DNA of 27,498 nucleotides from Hydnum rufescens UP504 (lineage: Eukaryota > Basidiomycota > Agaricomycetes > Cantharellales > Hydnaceae): contig MU129286.1 in assembly GCA_014904985.1 (NCBI GenBank), positions 8,057 through 35,554 on the forward strand. The letters run 5' to 3'. The position numbers were made by a program, and so were the translations under genes. Position 1 is the first letter of the stretch; each line of letters begins with the position of its first letter. Shown here piece after piece: positions 9,530 to 18,570 of this stretch. The notes under the pieces were generated by a model. That model was not told the origin of the DNA. It worked only from the letters and a program-made list of their open reading frames with translations, and made no database searches.

Positions 9530-10290
9530 GACGGCCCTATACTCTGTCCTGCTGTATGTTCTTGTTGCTTGCCCAGTGCAGCTTCTACTCACGCGGTCAG
9601 AGGCAGGAATCACTGAATAATCTTCCGCGCGAAGGACTTCCGGGACGTAGTCGAGTATCGCGCAGCTATCATTCTTTGCTGCGCATCTGCATGCCGCATT
9701 GATGACATCGGATTCGCTCGCTCTGTCCGCCGATGGCCACGGATAGGACAAGAAGCGGGCGGATAACAATAGGTCACGCGGGTTCCCTCCTCAGGATAGG
9801 TTCCATGGCGAATATGAATCGAGAGTTTGGGTATTTTAAGGAATGCAGGCGACCTGCCGACCATGACAATGCCGGGTATGACCTAAGAAGTATAAGTTCT
9901 CAGAAAAAGGTCCACAAACTGGCGAAACGACTTGCCTTCTCCGCCAGAGGGAGCCCAGCCGCTCCTCGTCCCGCACTATTCCCGCCGAAGGCTGCAACTG
10001 TCTCTGCTACAAGCTAAGCCTGCGCATTGACGGGCTCACTGAGCTCTAAACGGTTGTCCTCCTGGACAAGGAGAAGAATATCGTTCTGAGACGATCGATG
10101 ATACAGACGTCGGTCTGTGTGCCTATTTTCGCCGCAAATAAGAAACGAAAGGTCCGCCCGTGCGTGTGTTACTCGCTCTTGACGAACACAATCCAGAAGC
10201 TTGAAGAGCTCACGACAAAGTCGTCCACGGGAGTTTCGCCCTTTTCGGGGATCACGGCGAGATCGAGATAGGTGATCAACTCAGCGTGGG
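9530..10290 (-). pseudogene. Broken gene of an unrecognised fungal family
   Basis: On the minus strand several open pieces follow one another: AELITYLDLAVIPEKGETPV (about 10290-10220) with DDFVVSSSSFWIVFVKSE after it, then SSQNDILLLVQEDNRLE and SEPVNAQA near 10100-10020, then LVAETVAAFGGN, then MVGRSPAFLKIP (start 9864) with HIRHGTYPEEGTRVTYCYPP. The order and composition are those of a single globular protein interrupted by stops and frame shifts. The piece around NDILLLVQED reminds me of uncharacterised proteins common in agaricomycetes, but that is from memory and I can give no name. The plus-strand open frame at 9733-10017 is probably its shadow. It ends just before the start of FunK1 fragment B. 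Confidence 0.35.
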
Positions 10291-10567
10291 GGGGTCCTGT
10301 TGCATGGCACCAACATCAATAGCGGCTCTTGATCAACCAATGGTTGTAGCAACTCCTGCGACGCGAAAAGTTGTTATAGTCTTTCCACGAGCCACAGCGA
10401 ATGTAACCTCACCTACTGGCACGCCAAAGAATGTGTCGGGGTCTACTTGATTGAGGCCAACGTGGGTGAGTCTGGTTCGTTCAGTCGCTGCCAGACACCA
10501 TGATAGTGTTTGCGGAGAAATCCGGACGCACGTCTATGTTGCAGCCATCTGACTCTATACCACCTGC
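10291..10567. other. Unassigned link between two broken genes
   Basis: No frame here is convincing. It lies directly upstream of the AP-3 delta piece, and no earlier part of that protein could be read in any frame, so the AP-3 copy seems to be cut at its 5' side near 10568. Confidence 0.3.
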
Positions 10568-11980
10568 GTGCTGAATCATCCTCGACATTATGCAGGGGTT
10601 GTATCAGCAATGGTTAATGTGCTTTGCGAACTGGCGAGGCACAATCCCCATGTATTAGCCTCCCCCCAATTATTTGATATTCTTGCCAAGTCTTCCAATA
10701 ATTGGATGCTGATTAAAGTGATCAAGCTGATCTGTCCCTTATCATCCACTCTCCAGAATATTACAGCGTCTAATGCTTCTGCTTGCTTCATTACCCCTCT
10801 CGTATTCTTATCTTAGCTAGGTGCTCTAGCCCTGTTCGAACCTCGACTGCAGAAACAAATAACAATAACAGAGCTCATCTCAACAACACTGGTGGTGTCT
10901 CTGCTGTACGAATGTGTGCACACTTGCATTATCGGTGGTATGCGGGAAGGTCCAAGTGACCAATCTCTGGTAAAGACATGCACCGATAAACTGACCGCAT
11001 TTTTGCGCGACCCAGATCAGAACTGTGAGTTATGTTCGGGCCCCCTCGCATAACGAAGCATATATTGACGGTGTAGCAATGGAAAATCAGTGAAATGCAT
11101 TTCGTTATTGGCGATGGCAAAAATCGTTCCTTTGCACCCCCATCTCGTTTCCGCTCATCAAGATGGGATCATCTCCAGCATTGAAGATCAAGACATCAGC
11201 TTACGAATGCGCGCTCTTGATCTTGTTTCTTCCATGGTTCGTCGTGGATATGATCTATATAGACTGAATACTGACATTCACCGTCAGGTGACTGACTATA
11301 AGTTACAGTGAATCGTCTAGAGACTACCCCGCACCGAGCCAAGGCAGTGCGACATCCACCCTCCCAATCTCTCGCACGCACAGCAGCAGCGGCATCCGAT
11401 GTCTCTGGCTATCTCGGTAACCCGTGCAGATGCCTCACCTGCACCCTCGATATTCACTTCCGCTTCCCGACTCGAAGTTTCCTGGTGCATCATCGCCATG
11501 TGTTCTCGCGATGCATATGAGAATGTTACTGATTTCGAGTGGTATCTCTGTGCTGGTTGACCTGGCTTATGTTTCTAACGTGGGGTCTATTGGGCGCGAT
11601 ATCAATGACAAACTCCTCGATGTTGTGGTGAGAGTTAAGGGTATGAGAGCGTTCGCTGCTAGGTTGATGCTCCGCTTATTGAACGATGAAATATTATTGG
11701 AAAATTGCCGCGATCCCACAAGTTACTCTGAAGTTCTGTGGGCTGCTGCATGGAGCTGTAGGAAATATTACTTGTACGTGTCGATCTCATTCGGATTGGC
11801 CCCTGGCCTGCCATTCTTTCTCCGAGACTCACATTGCCGTGACAGAGAGCTAGCGAGCTCACAAGGGCTAGTCGCTCTTCTATTGCAGCCCAACGTTATG
11901 CTATTACGGGAAGTGACGATCGCAGTCTATTTACAGACTGCACTCAAAGTATTCAGGTACTGGGCAGCGGAAGTGTCCAA
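10568..11980 (+). pseudogene. APL5: AP-3 complex subunit delta, internal fragment
   Basis: AP-3 delta is a large subunit of the adaptor that sorts cargo from Golgi/endosomes to the vacuole. The readable order fits its N-terminal helical-repeat trunk: VVSAMVNVLCELARHNP and SNNWMLIKVIKL; intron 10734-10820; ALFEPRLQKQ, YECVHTCIIGGM and LRDPDQN; intron 11025-11090 (phase 1, joining to LK); ISLLAMAKIVPLHPHLV and EDQDISLRMRALDLVSSMV; PSQSLARTAAAASDVS; CSRDAYENVTDFEWYL; a two-base loss near 11548; then VLVDLAYVSNV, YSEVLWAAAWSC and VYLQTALKVFRYWAAE. Introns are intact and join in phase, so this is a genomic copy and not a retrocopy. The beginning and the long C-terminal half are missing and the frame is broken, so it is not functional. 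Similarity fades near 11980. Confidence 0.8.
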
Positions 11981-12030
11981 GCACTGCCCTCACAACATCG
12001 TCCTTATCCTCGTCCTCAAGGGTGGAGCAG

Positions 12031-13605
12031 TCATCTTCCCACTGGTGGACCACCGCGAACAGTCCCCAGGGGAGAATCGTTCAACAGGAACCGGCCTTGA
12101 GCGATATTTGGGGGAAGTTCGCCTTTGGCAATGATGGCGGAGGGTAGAATAGACTGGAGTGTCGATGAGCCTGAAGACGTGGAGCCCATTGTTGCCTGCT
12201 GAGCTCGCCACTCCTGGTCTCCACCATTGTTCAAGTCATTCCGCGATGGCCATGATAATGAGTATTTATGGGGGGGACGATGGTCGCGGCCGGGCACCCA
12301 TCGGTTGTTGCGGAAGATGAGCGCCAGCGGGTTGGGAGTTCGCAGGACTTGGGTCTGCGGGGTATTTAGGCGCTGCGGATGGCTCCGACGCTGGATTGAG
12401 GTTTGGGTGAAGTGGCAGCGGTGCCAACGGACCAGGGGTCTCACGCCCGAAAGCAGTTTGTCGAGCAGCATTGCTGAACCGTCCCAAAGTCCACAAGTCA
12501 TCAGTTTCCACTCCATCGCGTTCCCTGGGGTGATTATGAAGCAATTGTGAGATACAAGCACGGTATGGTTAGCTATAAAGAAATGCGCACGAATCCTCAA
12601 CATGATTTCCATCTTCCTCCTCTTGTCTTCCACCGCCTTCGGCCTTCCAGCGCTCATGCCGTTCGATGACTTCAGTAAGATAGCTTTTCTTTTTGGACAT
12701 GCGGATAAACTTGTCCTTAAACAACTCTCGAGCCGTCGGGCGCTATCCGAACGGGCGGGGAGCAGAAAACCCAATTAGGGTGTCGTCAGTGATTCTGATC
12801 GCATGGAATAATAGGTATCAAGGAAAGTGTAAAGAAGACGTACTTCACGAGGATCACGAGCTAAACATGCTGCTACAAAGTCTTTGAATGGTTCGGAGAA
12901 GTTCCCATCGAGTATTGGGGATGGATTTTTCAGTATCAAGAATAAAGCCTATACCAAATTCGATTCGTTCAGACCATCCCCTGCATTTAACACTCGAGGC
13001 CCAGCACACGTGAAATGCGGTCGCACCTTCATGGGGCGAAGCTCCGCGTAAGGGGATTCCCCCTTTGCAAACTCGATCGCAGTGATTCCAAGCTCCAGAT
13101 GTCCGCCTTGTGGTCGTACCCAGACTGCTTGATGGCCTCAGGGCTCATCCAGTAGGGCGTCCCGACAAAAGAGTTCTTCTTTGCTGAGAGCGTCCCGCTT
13201 AGTTGGCCAGAGGCCCCAAAGTCAGCCAGTTTGACTAAGTGGACGTTCTGTTGGGATCACAGCAATTGGTCAAGTTGAAGATGAGCCGATCTACCTTCTC
13301 CAGCGATCAGAACGTTCGCAACTATTATGAAGGTATCAAACTAATGCGACAGGCCACTGGGGTGATTCGGAAGACTATACCTTTGACGTCACGATGGAGT
13401 TTCCCCTCGATGTGGAGGTACTCCAGGCCTTTCAAAAGCTCCCGAATGATAATGGCTATGTATTCTTCGCGGAATACCCCAGATTTTATCCATAGTAATG
13501 GTTCATTGCTAACCCATACCAATGCAGGGATGAACAAACCAAATCAGAGCATGAACCACCCGAACAATACCCGACAATACCCAATCGTAAGTGAATAGGG
13601 CGACG
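12031..13605 (-). pseudogene. GCKIII/STE20-type kinase lacking its N-terminus
   Basis: This resembles the Sid1/Kic1/Nak1 group of fungal germinal-centre kinases, which act in septation and cell polarity. Minus-strand pieces in order: [18 protein letters not shown] (to 13540); [19 protein letters not shown] and LHRDVK (to 13381); VANVLIAGE (to 13295); [28 protein letters not shown] and HKADIWSL (13234-13027); FLILKNPSPILDGNFSEPF (12948-12844); RPTARELFKDKFIRMSKKK and YLTEVIERHERWKAEGG (12742-12591); DGVETDDLWTLG (from 12524) and a Pro/Ser/Ala-rich tail. Introns of 59-100 nt join in phase. Catalytic HRD, DFG and SPE are present. The Gly-rich loop, the ATP lysine and helix C are absent, and one base is lost near 13089 after IWSL, so it is dead. 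The tail is open to 12266 in one frame and to 12031 in another. Confidence 0.8.
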
Positions 13606-13639
13606 GCGGTCAAGGCCTGATCATACTAGAAGGGAATAT

Positions 13640-13981
13640 AATATGCACACAGACGTGATATCTTTATGGTCTTTTCGTCATTGCCTGCCGAGACAGGGAG
13701 TCCGAAAGAATTCAATATTTCGAGTGTGCCATCCAGATCAAGTCCAACCAGCAGGCCCGCTGCAGTTCCTGGAAGAGATGATGCACGAAACGCGTCGTGC
13801 CACCTCGTTATACTGTACTTACTAAACCATCGAGCTGCACGGTAGTGACCGGAATTTCAGCTTTAACGTCGACGAATCTGGCCATTGAAGGCAAAGTTTC
13901 TTCAGTTACTAGGGGAGGGGCTGCAGCCTGGTTGGCTTGTACACCAAGGCCGCTAGGAGGGTCCCATGTATTCACAGACAT
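13640..13981 (-). pseudogene. eIF3 subunit h, N-terminal fragment
   Basis: eIF3h is a non-catalytic MPN-domain subunit of the translation initiation factor eIF3. The start codon at 13981 opens an exon of exactly 53 codons ending at a GTAAGT donor (13822); it includes ARFVDVKAEIPVTTVQLDGL, the usual entry to the MPN fold. About 50 bases on, RASSLPGTAAGLLVGLDLDG and TLEILNSFGLPVSAG follow, matching the first MPN strands. The link between them does not splice in phase, and a two-base insertion comes before DHKDITS. The rest of the protein is missing; the next recognisable minus-strand sequence, within about 40 bases, belongs to the GCKIII kinase. Start and family look sound; the exon borders after the first are uncertain. 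Confidence 0.65.
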
Positions 13982-14106
13982 TTTTCCAAACGAATGAAAG
14001 AGCGGAATGCGCCGAGGGAGGATTATCTAAGACTCTACGCAACATGGGAACGGACCGGGGAATACCTTGGGTCACCACGAACTCTATCACGCCCCCACAC
14101 TGAAGG
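13982..14106. promoter_or_regulatory. Short divergent spacer between eIF3h start and FunK1 start
   Basis: Only 125 bases separate the minus-strand eIF3h start codon from the plus-strand FunK1 start. No clear TATA box, CCAAT box or pyrimidine tract is visible. If FunK1 is expressed, its promoter lies here or inside the eIF3h remnant, or the true FunK1 start is further upstream. Confidence 0.25.
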
Positions 14107-16586
14107 ATGGACACCTCCATTGATGATAATGAGAGATCGCAGCCGAAGGCGTCTCTCAGATCCCACGGAAGTGGATTGTCCGTGCCAACCACACCCTTGC
14201 GTCACTCGTCCGCCGGCTCGTCTCAGCAGTCATCTCACCATTCCACCTCTGTATCTCAGAAAGAGCTCCAAGACACTCTCCAATCTGAGCTCTCGGGGGC
14301 CACCTTCGAATCTGATGCACTTTCTCTTGGCGATGCATTATCAGACGAGACCATCCATGAAATTAAGACGCGTCTCCCGACGTGGCCATCGGAAGGAAGG
14401 GAACAAGCATACTATGAACCCGTGGTGAAAACAATCAGTGTGGTGCGTGATGTGTTGAGAGAACGCAGAAAGCCTGACGAACCCAGGGGAATATATGATG
14501 ATCATGGCCTATTCCTCTATGCGGATCGTGCGATGATGGACAGTGTGGACGGCGCCCATGCTGTCAAGCCCGATCTCATTCTTGCGCGACGAAAAGAACT
14601 AGGAGAAAATGAAAGAGTGAGATGGCGGGATGTGGACGTGGTAGTAGAGGTCAAGAGGGATTGGCCAGATCTGGTCACACAGGCTGCAACATACGCTCGC
14701 GCGCTGTTGTATTCAAACTCGACGCGATGGTTTAGTCTTGTGATTGGAGTCAATCATAAGATGCGACAGGCTCGTTTCATGTTCTTCCACCGAGGTGGCC
14801 TCACATCGACGCGAGAACTTACAATGGATGGCGACGCCCCTGAATTCCCAAAATTCGCCCAGATGCTGGAAACTGTATTCAGCTGCAAGAATCCTATGGA
14901 TGCGGGTTTTTTTCCGGCACCCTCACGGGATGGCCCGTTCGGAGACGTTTCCCTACTCTCAAGTCGGACTTGCATACGAGGGCGTGCTAATCAAGTTGCA
15001 GTTCTGTCGCAAAGGACAATACTGGTCCACGGCATGCAGAGGCACTCTCTTCCGAGAAAAATAATCCGCCGGCGCGAAGATCAGCTCGCCTTGCGGAAAA
15101 GTCTACACGCCGAGTACAAGCCCAACCCACTCCGCCACCAAAGCTTCCCCGGGGCAATCAAAGCCACGCACGTGGACCTGTGACAAAAGATATCACTATG
15201 CCCCGCGACGAAGCCAGAATAGTTACTGAGAAGATTCCTCTGGAAAATGATGCTCGCCCTAGCGTCAAGGAAGCCTTGGCGGACGCTTCTGCGGTCTATG
15301 GGTACGGAAACCTGAAGTACACAAATGATCTGCCGGATGGTGATATTCCCTCTCGGCTCGTCTACAAAGATTCCTGGCCTTTCCAGAGGGACGCTGAGAT
15401 CGAGGCCGACACGTATTCCCCCGTCTACAACGAGTTTGGCATCCCAAGGCTTTGGTGAGATAAACTAACTCTGAGTATCTTTCTGAGCTCAATATATGCT
15501 AGGCTTTCCAATCGCTCGGCGACAACTCGCGCTTTGTGAATGGGGCGACTTCCTGGGACCCTTTCAAAACAGAAGTTACAACACGAAAACCCGAACTACG
15601 AGTCCATAGGCGTCTGTACTATTCGACTGTCGGAAAACCGCTTTATAATTGCAAGACACCATACGAGTTGATCGAGTGCATTCTCCACGCAATGATTGGT
15701 ATGTGGATGAATCCATACGTCTGCTGTTCGCGACCTTACAAGTATGGTGTCCAGGTCATTTTAATGTGTTCAGGAAATCCAACGCTTTACATCGGGACGT
15801 GAGTGAAGGGAATATTTTACTAGTGGATGAAGCTGTCACAGGTGTCGATGTGTTCGACGAATTGTAGGCGTTTTTTTTCCTTATCCCCCCTTCCGCAACG
15901 TTCCTTACAGAACTTGTCAGATTTGGATCAAATTTTGAATACCTTCCTACGAGATGCCAGGGGAACCTTATTGACGGGGATCTGGCGAAGCGTATCGGCG
16001 ACAGGAAAGCACCAGAGGCTGGCGAGTCGATTTCTGTGAGTCGGGCACCTGTAGTTCAGCTTCCCACTTCACACGCCCGCATTACTTTTAGGGTACCATC
16101 CCATTCATGTCGATCAATCTCTTAACTCGGTGGACGGCCAAAAATCCGATTTACCATAATCCCAACGATGATCTTGAATCGGGGATTTGGGTGGCCATGC
16201 TCTGTGGACTAGAGCAATCTATCAAATATGGTGCCAGTAACCAGGAGAAATTTTGGCTCACCGCTCTTCTCTCCCACGATCCTAGGGTTGTATCAGGTGC
16301 CAAAGTCAATATTCGCGAGTTGGACGTTCAGTGGACCCTGTCCCCGCCACCCAAAATCCACGCCTTTTATGGATTGATAGTCAAATGGCTCGGGCTGCTG
16401 TGGAGAAGGGAGATTGCAGACGACTTCGGTGCTGACGGGCCAATGTCCACAGAGCGTTACTTACCGAGCTATCAAGAGTTCCTCTGGGAGGGGTTCACTT
16501 GGCTGAAGAATTATGAAGCACACTTTCACAAGGACTGGCGTGAATTTTTTTCATTACAGAGGGAAAATATCCCTCGCCATTGGTAG
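14107..16586 (+). CDS. FunK1 fungal-type protein kinase, near full length
   Basis: FunK1 kinases are a large, lineage-expanded fungal family of unknown substrates. Residues 1-100 are Ser-rich and low in complexity. Residues 100-290 are the family N-domain: YEPVVKTI, KPDL (154-157), VVVEVKRD (178-185), QAATYARALL. TCIRGRANQVAVL opens the kinase part. Near 15005 the frame must shift by one before HAEALSSEKNNPPARRSARL, or an intron is missed. Then come VYKDSWPF and introns at about 15455-15502 (phase does not fit by my count), 15699-15754, 15864-15920 and 16036-16091, the last three 56-57 nt and in phase. LHRDVSEGNILL is the catalytic loop and IDGDLAKRIG holds DLA in place of DFG. GTIPFMSINLL and DDLESGIWVAML follow, with a stop after NIPRHW. 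The length fits the family. Alternative: a recent pseudogene with one or two lesions. Confidence 0.83.
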
Positions 16587-16786
16587 CTTACATACGCCTT
16601 TACAGTACTGGTTTGAATGACACCTCGTGCGTCTGGAGTCCTCCGAGAACAGGCGCCTATTGCCCTGCTACTTTCGTTCTGGTTGAGGCACTTAGTTCCC
16701 TGATGAACAGCAGAACTAAACAGGTGTTCAAACCACCATCCACTGTGGTATCTGTCTACTATGATGTCCAATTTTGTCCCACTATT

Positions 16787-17240
16787 TCACAACCCTAAGT
16801 AAGAGAGTCCTTGCATGGATGAAAAATCAATTATGCATTCCTCCTTCCCATTATTGGCTCGACCTATCTCTGGCTTCACATTCGACTCTTCGTCATCAGG
16901 TCTCGCGACCGTGATCGTTCTTCTCTCCAGTGCTAATAGCCCCATGTTGCACCCCGATCTACCTCCCACTCCAAACCTCATGTGCCTTGAAACTGTCTCT
17001 TCCTCCGTTTGCACAACCATGCATACTCACAGTGATTTCCTCTCGTCTCTCCAAATACCTCACAGCCCTCGTCCCCTTGGCTGCAAGTCCAAGTTCGCCT
17101 TGTGGGCGGGACGTTGCCCAGCGTTCACGTCCCAGGATGTAAGTTGGCGTTCTGAGGCATGGAGGTCTAATAGACCACCCAGCAGCCACTTCCCACTTCT
17201 CTTGTGTCTTGTATGTGATAGGTCTTGATGATTTCTGCAA
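16787..17240 (-). CDS. Weak candidate gene or remnant, unrecognised
   Basis: On the minus strand 17240-16959 and 17020-16787 are open in two frames that could be joined by a short intron: GTGAGTATG follows EEIT near 17034, and a GGGAG near 16960 would be a poor acceptor. Residues such as CNMGLLALERRTITVARPDD look protein-like, but I recognise no motif. The plus strand of the same DNA is also open for 137 codons (16815-17228), with a Ser/Pro/Leu-rich translation typical of an antisense shadow. Strand and reality are both unsure. Confidence 0.22.
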
Positions 17241-17289
17241 TGCAGACCCTGCCTGCCAGAGGAAATTCTAGACTTAAATCCCAAATGTT

Positions 17290-17656
17290 AATGTGCGCAT
17301 CGATTAGGGCGTATCAACTGCAACCATCAAGCTCCTAAGGAACCTGGGCCTGGACCAGAATCCGCAACACTTTGTCCACGTCCATCCACATCCCCAAGCT
17401 CGCTTCCAGTACCTCCACAGACTGGCAACCCCGCAAACTTACTGCGCAACGCCCACATCCAAGGACGAGACGAGGGCGATGATGAGGACGCTATACACGC
17501 CACATTCGAGCAGATTTTTTCCTCATCGCAAAGATTGGAGTTTATTCTGGCTTTTATACCAGACGTCCTCCGAGAATTACGGGCGAGCTTGAAACGACCA
17601 AGAGCACAGTCAGCCCATGATGTCATTGAAATCACTGCTCAGAGGAGAAGGTAGCA
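17290..17656 (+). CDS. Candidate 3' exon without a start codon
   Basis: A plus-strand frame is open from about 17290 to a stop at 17654-17656. It reads through a Pro-rich segment (PGPGPESATLCPRPS) into a charged helical end: RDEGDDEDAIHATFEQIF, then RLEFILAFIPDVLRELRASL, and it finishes with EITAQRRR. There is no ATG; GATTAG near 17306 could be an acceptor. Low-complexity leader, acidic stretch, long amphipathic helix and basic tail look more like protein than the minus-strand frame at 17327-17635. I recognise no family. No partner exon is obvious upstream. Confidence 0.33.
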
Positions 17657-17912
17657 ATGTCCATATACCAGTAATGAAACTTAGCCGTTTTAGAAAACGC
17701 CTGGTCTGTGCCGGTGTGTACAACGGGAGGCAGTCATATGCTCCGTTATTGTTGGGAATAGGGGGGGCCTACACATAATCATACGGTCCATCCACGGTAC
17801 TAGAGTCGCACTCTTGTAACACAAAAAGCTTCTGTTCAAAAGTCTTCATCCGAGGCAAAAACACTGAGTAATAATATGCTAGTCGGCATGATGAGCAACG
17901 TCAATTCACATT

Positions 17913-18206
17913 AGGGTGTTCACGCTGGCGGAAGTTAAACCGAAAGTGAGACGAAAGTGCCGCAAAAGTGGAGGGACTTTTGGCCTCGACTTCTGCTTCA
18001 CTTTTACGTGACTTTTGCTTTTTCCAAAGGGTGTTCACGTAGAATAACAAAACTAAGATCAAAAGTAAGGTTGAAAATGCGACTTTTGGAATTTGTGCGA
18101 CCTCTAGAGCCGTTTCACAGAATTGAGCAAAAGTGGCACTTTTGCTTCACTTTCATTTTTCACTTTTACTCCACTTTTGCTCCACTTTCGCCAGCATGAA
18201 CACCCT
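17913..18206. mobile_element. MITE-like element with terminal inverted repeats
   Basis: The left end AGGGTGTTCACGCTGGCGG and the right end, read in reverse complement, AGGGTGTTCATGCTGGCGA agree at 17 of 19 positions. The flanks are ATT on both sides, so the target duplication is ATT, or TA if the ends are set one base differently. Inside, AAAGTG motifs repeat near the left end and their complement CACTTT repeats at least five times near the right end, giving long subterminal hairpin potential. The element is about 294 bp with no coding frame, so it would depend on a transposase elsewhere. At 18028-18039 the end sequence AGGGTGTTCACG occurs a second time inside it. The superfamily cannot be decided from this. 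Confidence 0.8.
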
Positions 18207-18496
18207 ATTGTGTACAGCATCAAGCTGGAGAATGCTGTTCTCAGTCGTGATATGTTGGTGGAGGGACTAGTGCAGTTCAAGGACTGTGCCCCCGAATTAG
18301 CCAATTTCAGTTCGGCTTGAGTTTCACCGACTCATCCTTCACAGTTAGCTTCGAGTTCAAGTTGGCGATTATTGTGGCAATGCTATTGTCGAAGATGTAC
18401 AATCCCAAGTACAGTAGGCATTGATAGCTTGTAGAAATTGCTCCTTGGCAATGAGCCTGCAGCACACCAGAAACCATTACATAGAGAATGGATCAA

Positions 18497-18570
18497 CCAT
18501 CTTTGGCGGAGTGGTTAAGGGAGGTTGTAGCTAGAATCAGTGGGATCAGTTGCAATCCCTGGTATTATCA
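18497..18570 (+). mobile_element. tRNA-like head, probable SINE
   Basis: TTTGGCGGAGTGGTTAAGG (18502-18520) fits a pol III A box and the D arm of Leu/Ser-type tRNAs. AGTTGCAATCC (18548-18558) resembles a B box and lies between GGGAT and ATCCC, which would form a T-arm stem. The acceptor stem pairs poorly and no clear anticodon arm is visible, so this is not a working tRNA gene. A tRNA-derived SINE head fits best. I could not find the element's 3' end. Confidence 0.5.

Noticed and set aside
11990..12211. Minus-strand 73-codon frame and the end of the plus-strand 236-codon frame (to 12134)
   Set aside because: AP-3 similarity on the plus strand ends near 11980. Beyond that the plus frame has no AP-3 motif and overlaps the GCKIII tail region.
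13953..14192. Minus-strand 79-codon frame over the eIF3h/FunK1 spacer
   Set aside because: It overlaps both the recognised eIF3h first exon in another frame and the FunK1 N-terminus, and has no motif.
14744..15064. Plus-strand 106-codon frame inside FunK1 as a separate gene
   Set aside because: It is an alternative frame of the same exon. FunK1 motifs on either side lie in other frames.
16815..17228. Plus-strand 137-codon Ser/Leu/Pro-rich frame as a gene
   Set aside because: Composition is typical of an antisense shadow, the minus strand is also open, and no motif is present. Kept only as a weak minus-strand candidate.
17751..17780. Possible LTR start (TGTTGGGAATAGG)
   Set aside because: No matching second terminal repeat, primer-binding site or reverse transcriptase/integrase motif was found in the window.
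18497..18570. Working tRNA gene
   Set aside because: The acceptor stem does not pair over seven bases, no credible anticodon loop is seen, and the B box departs from consensus.
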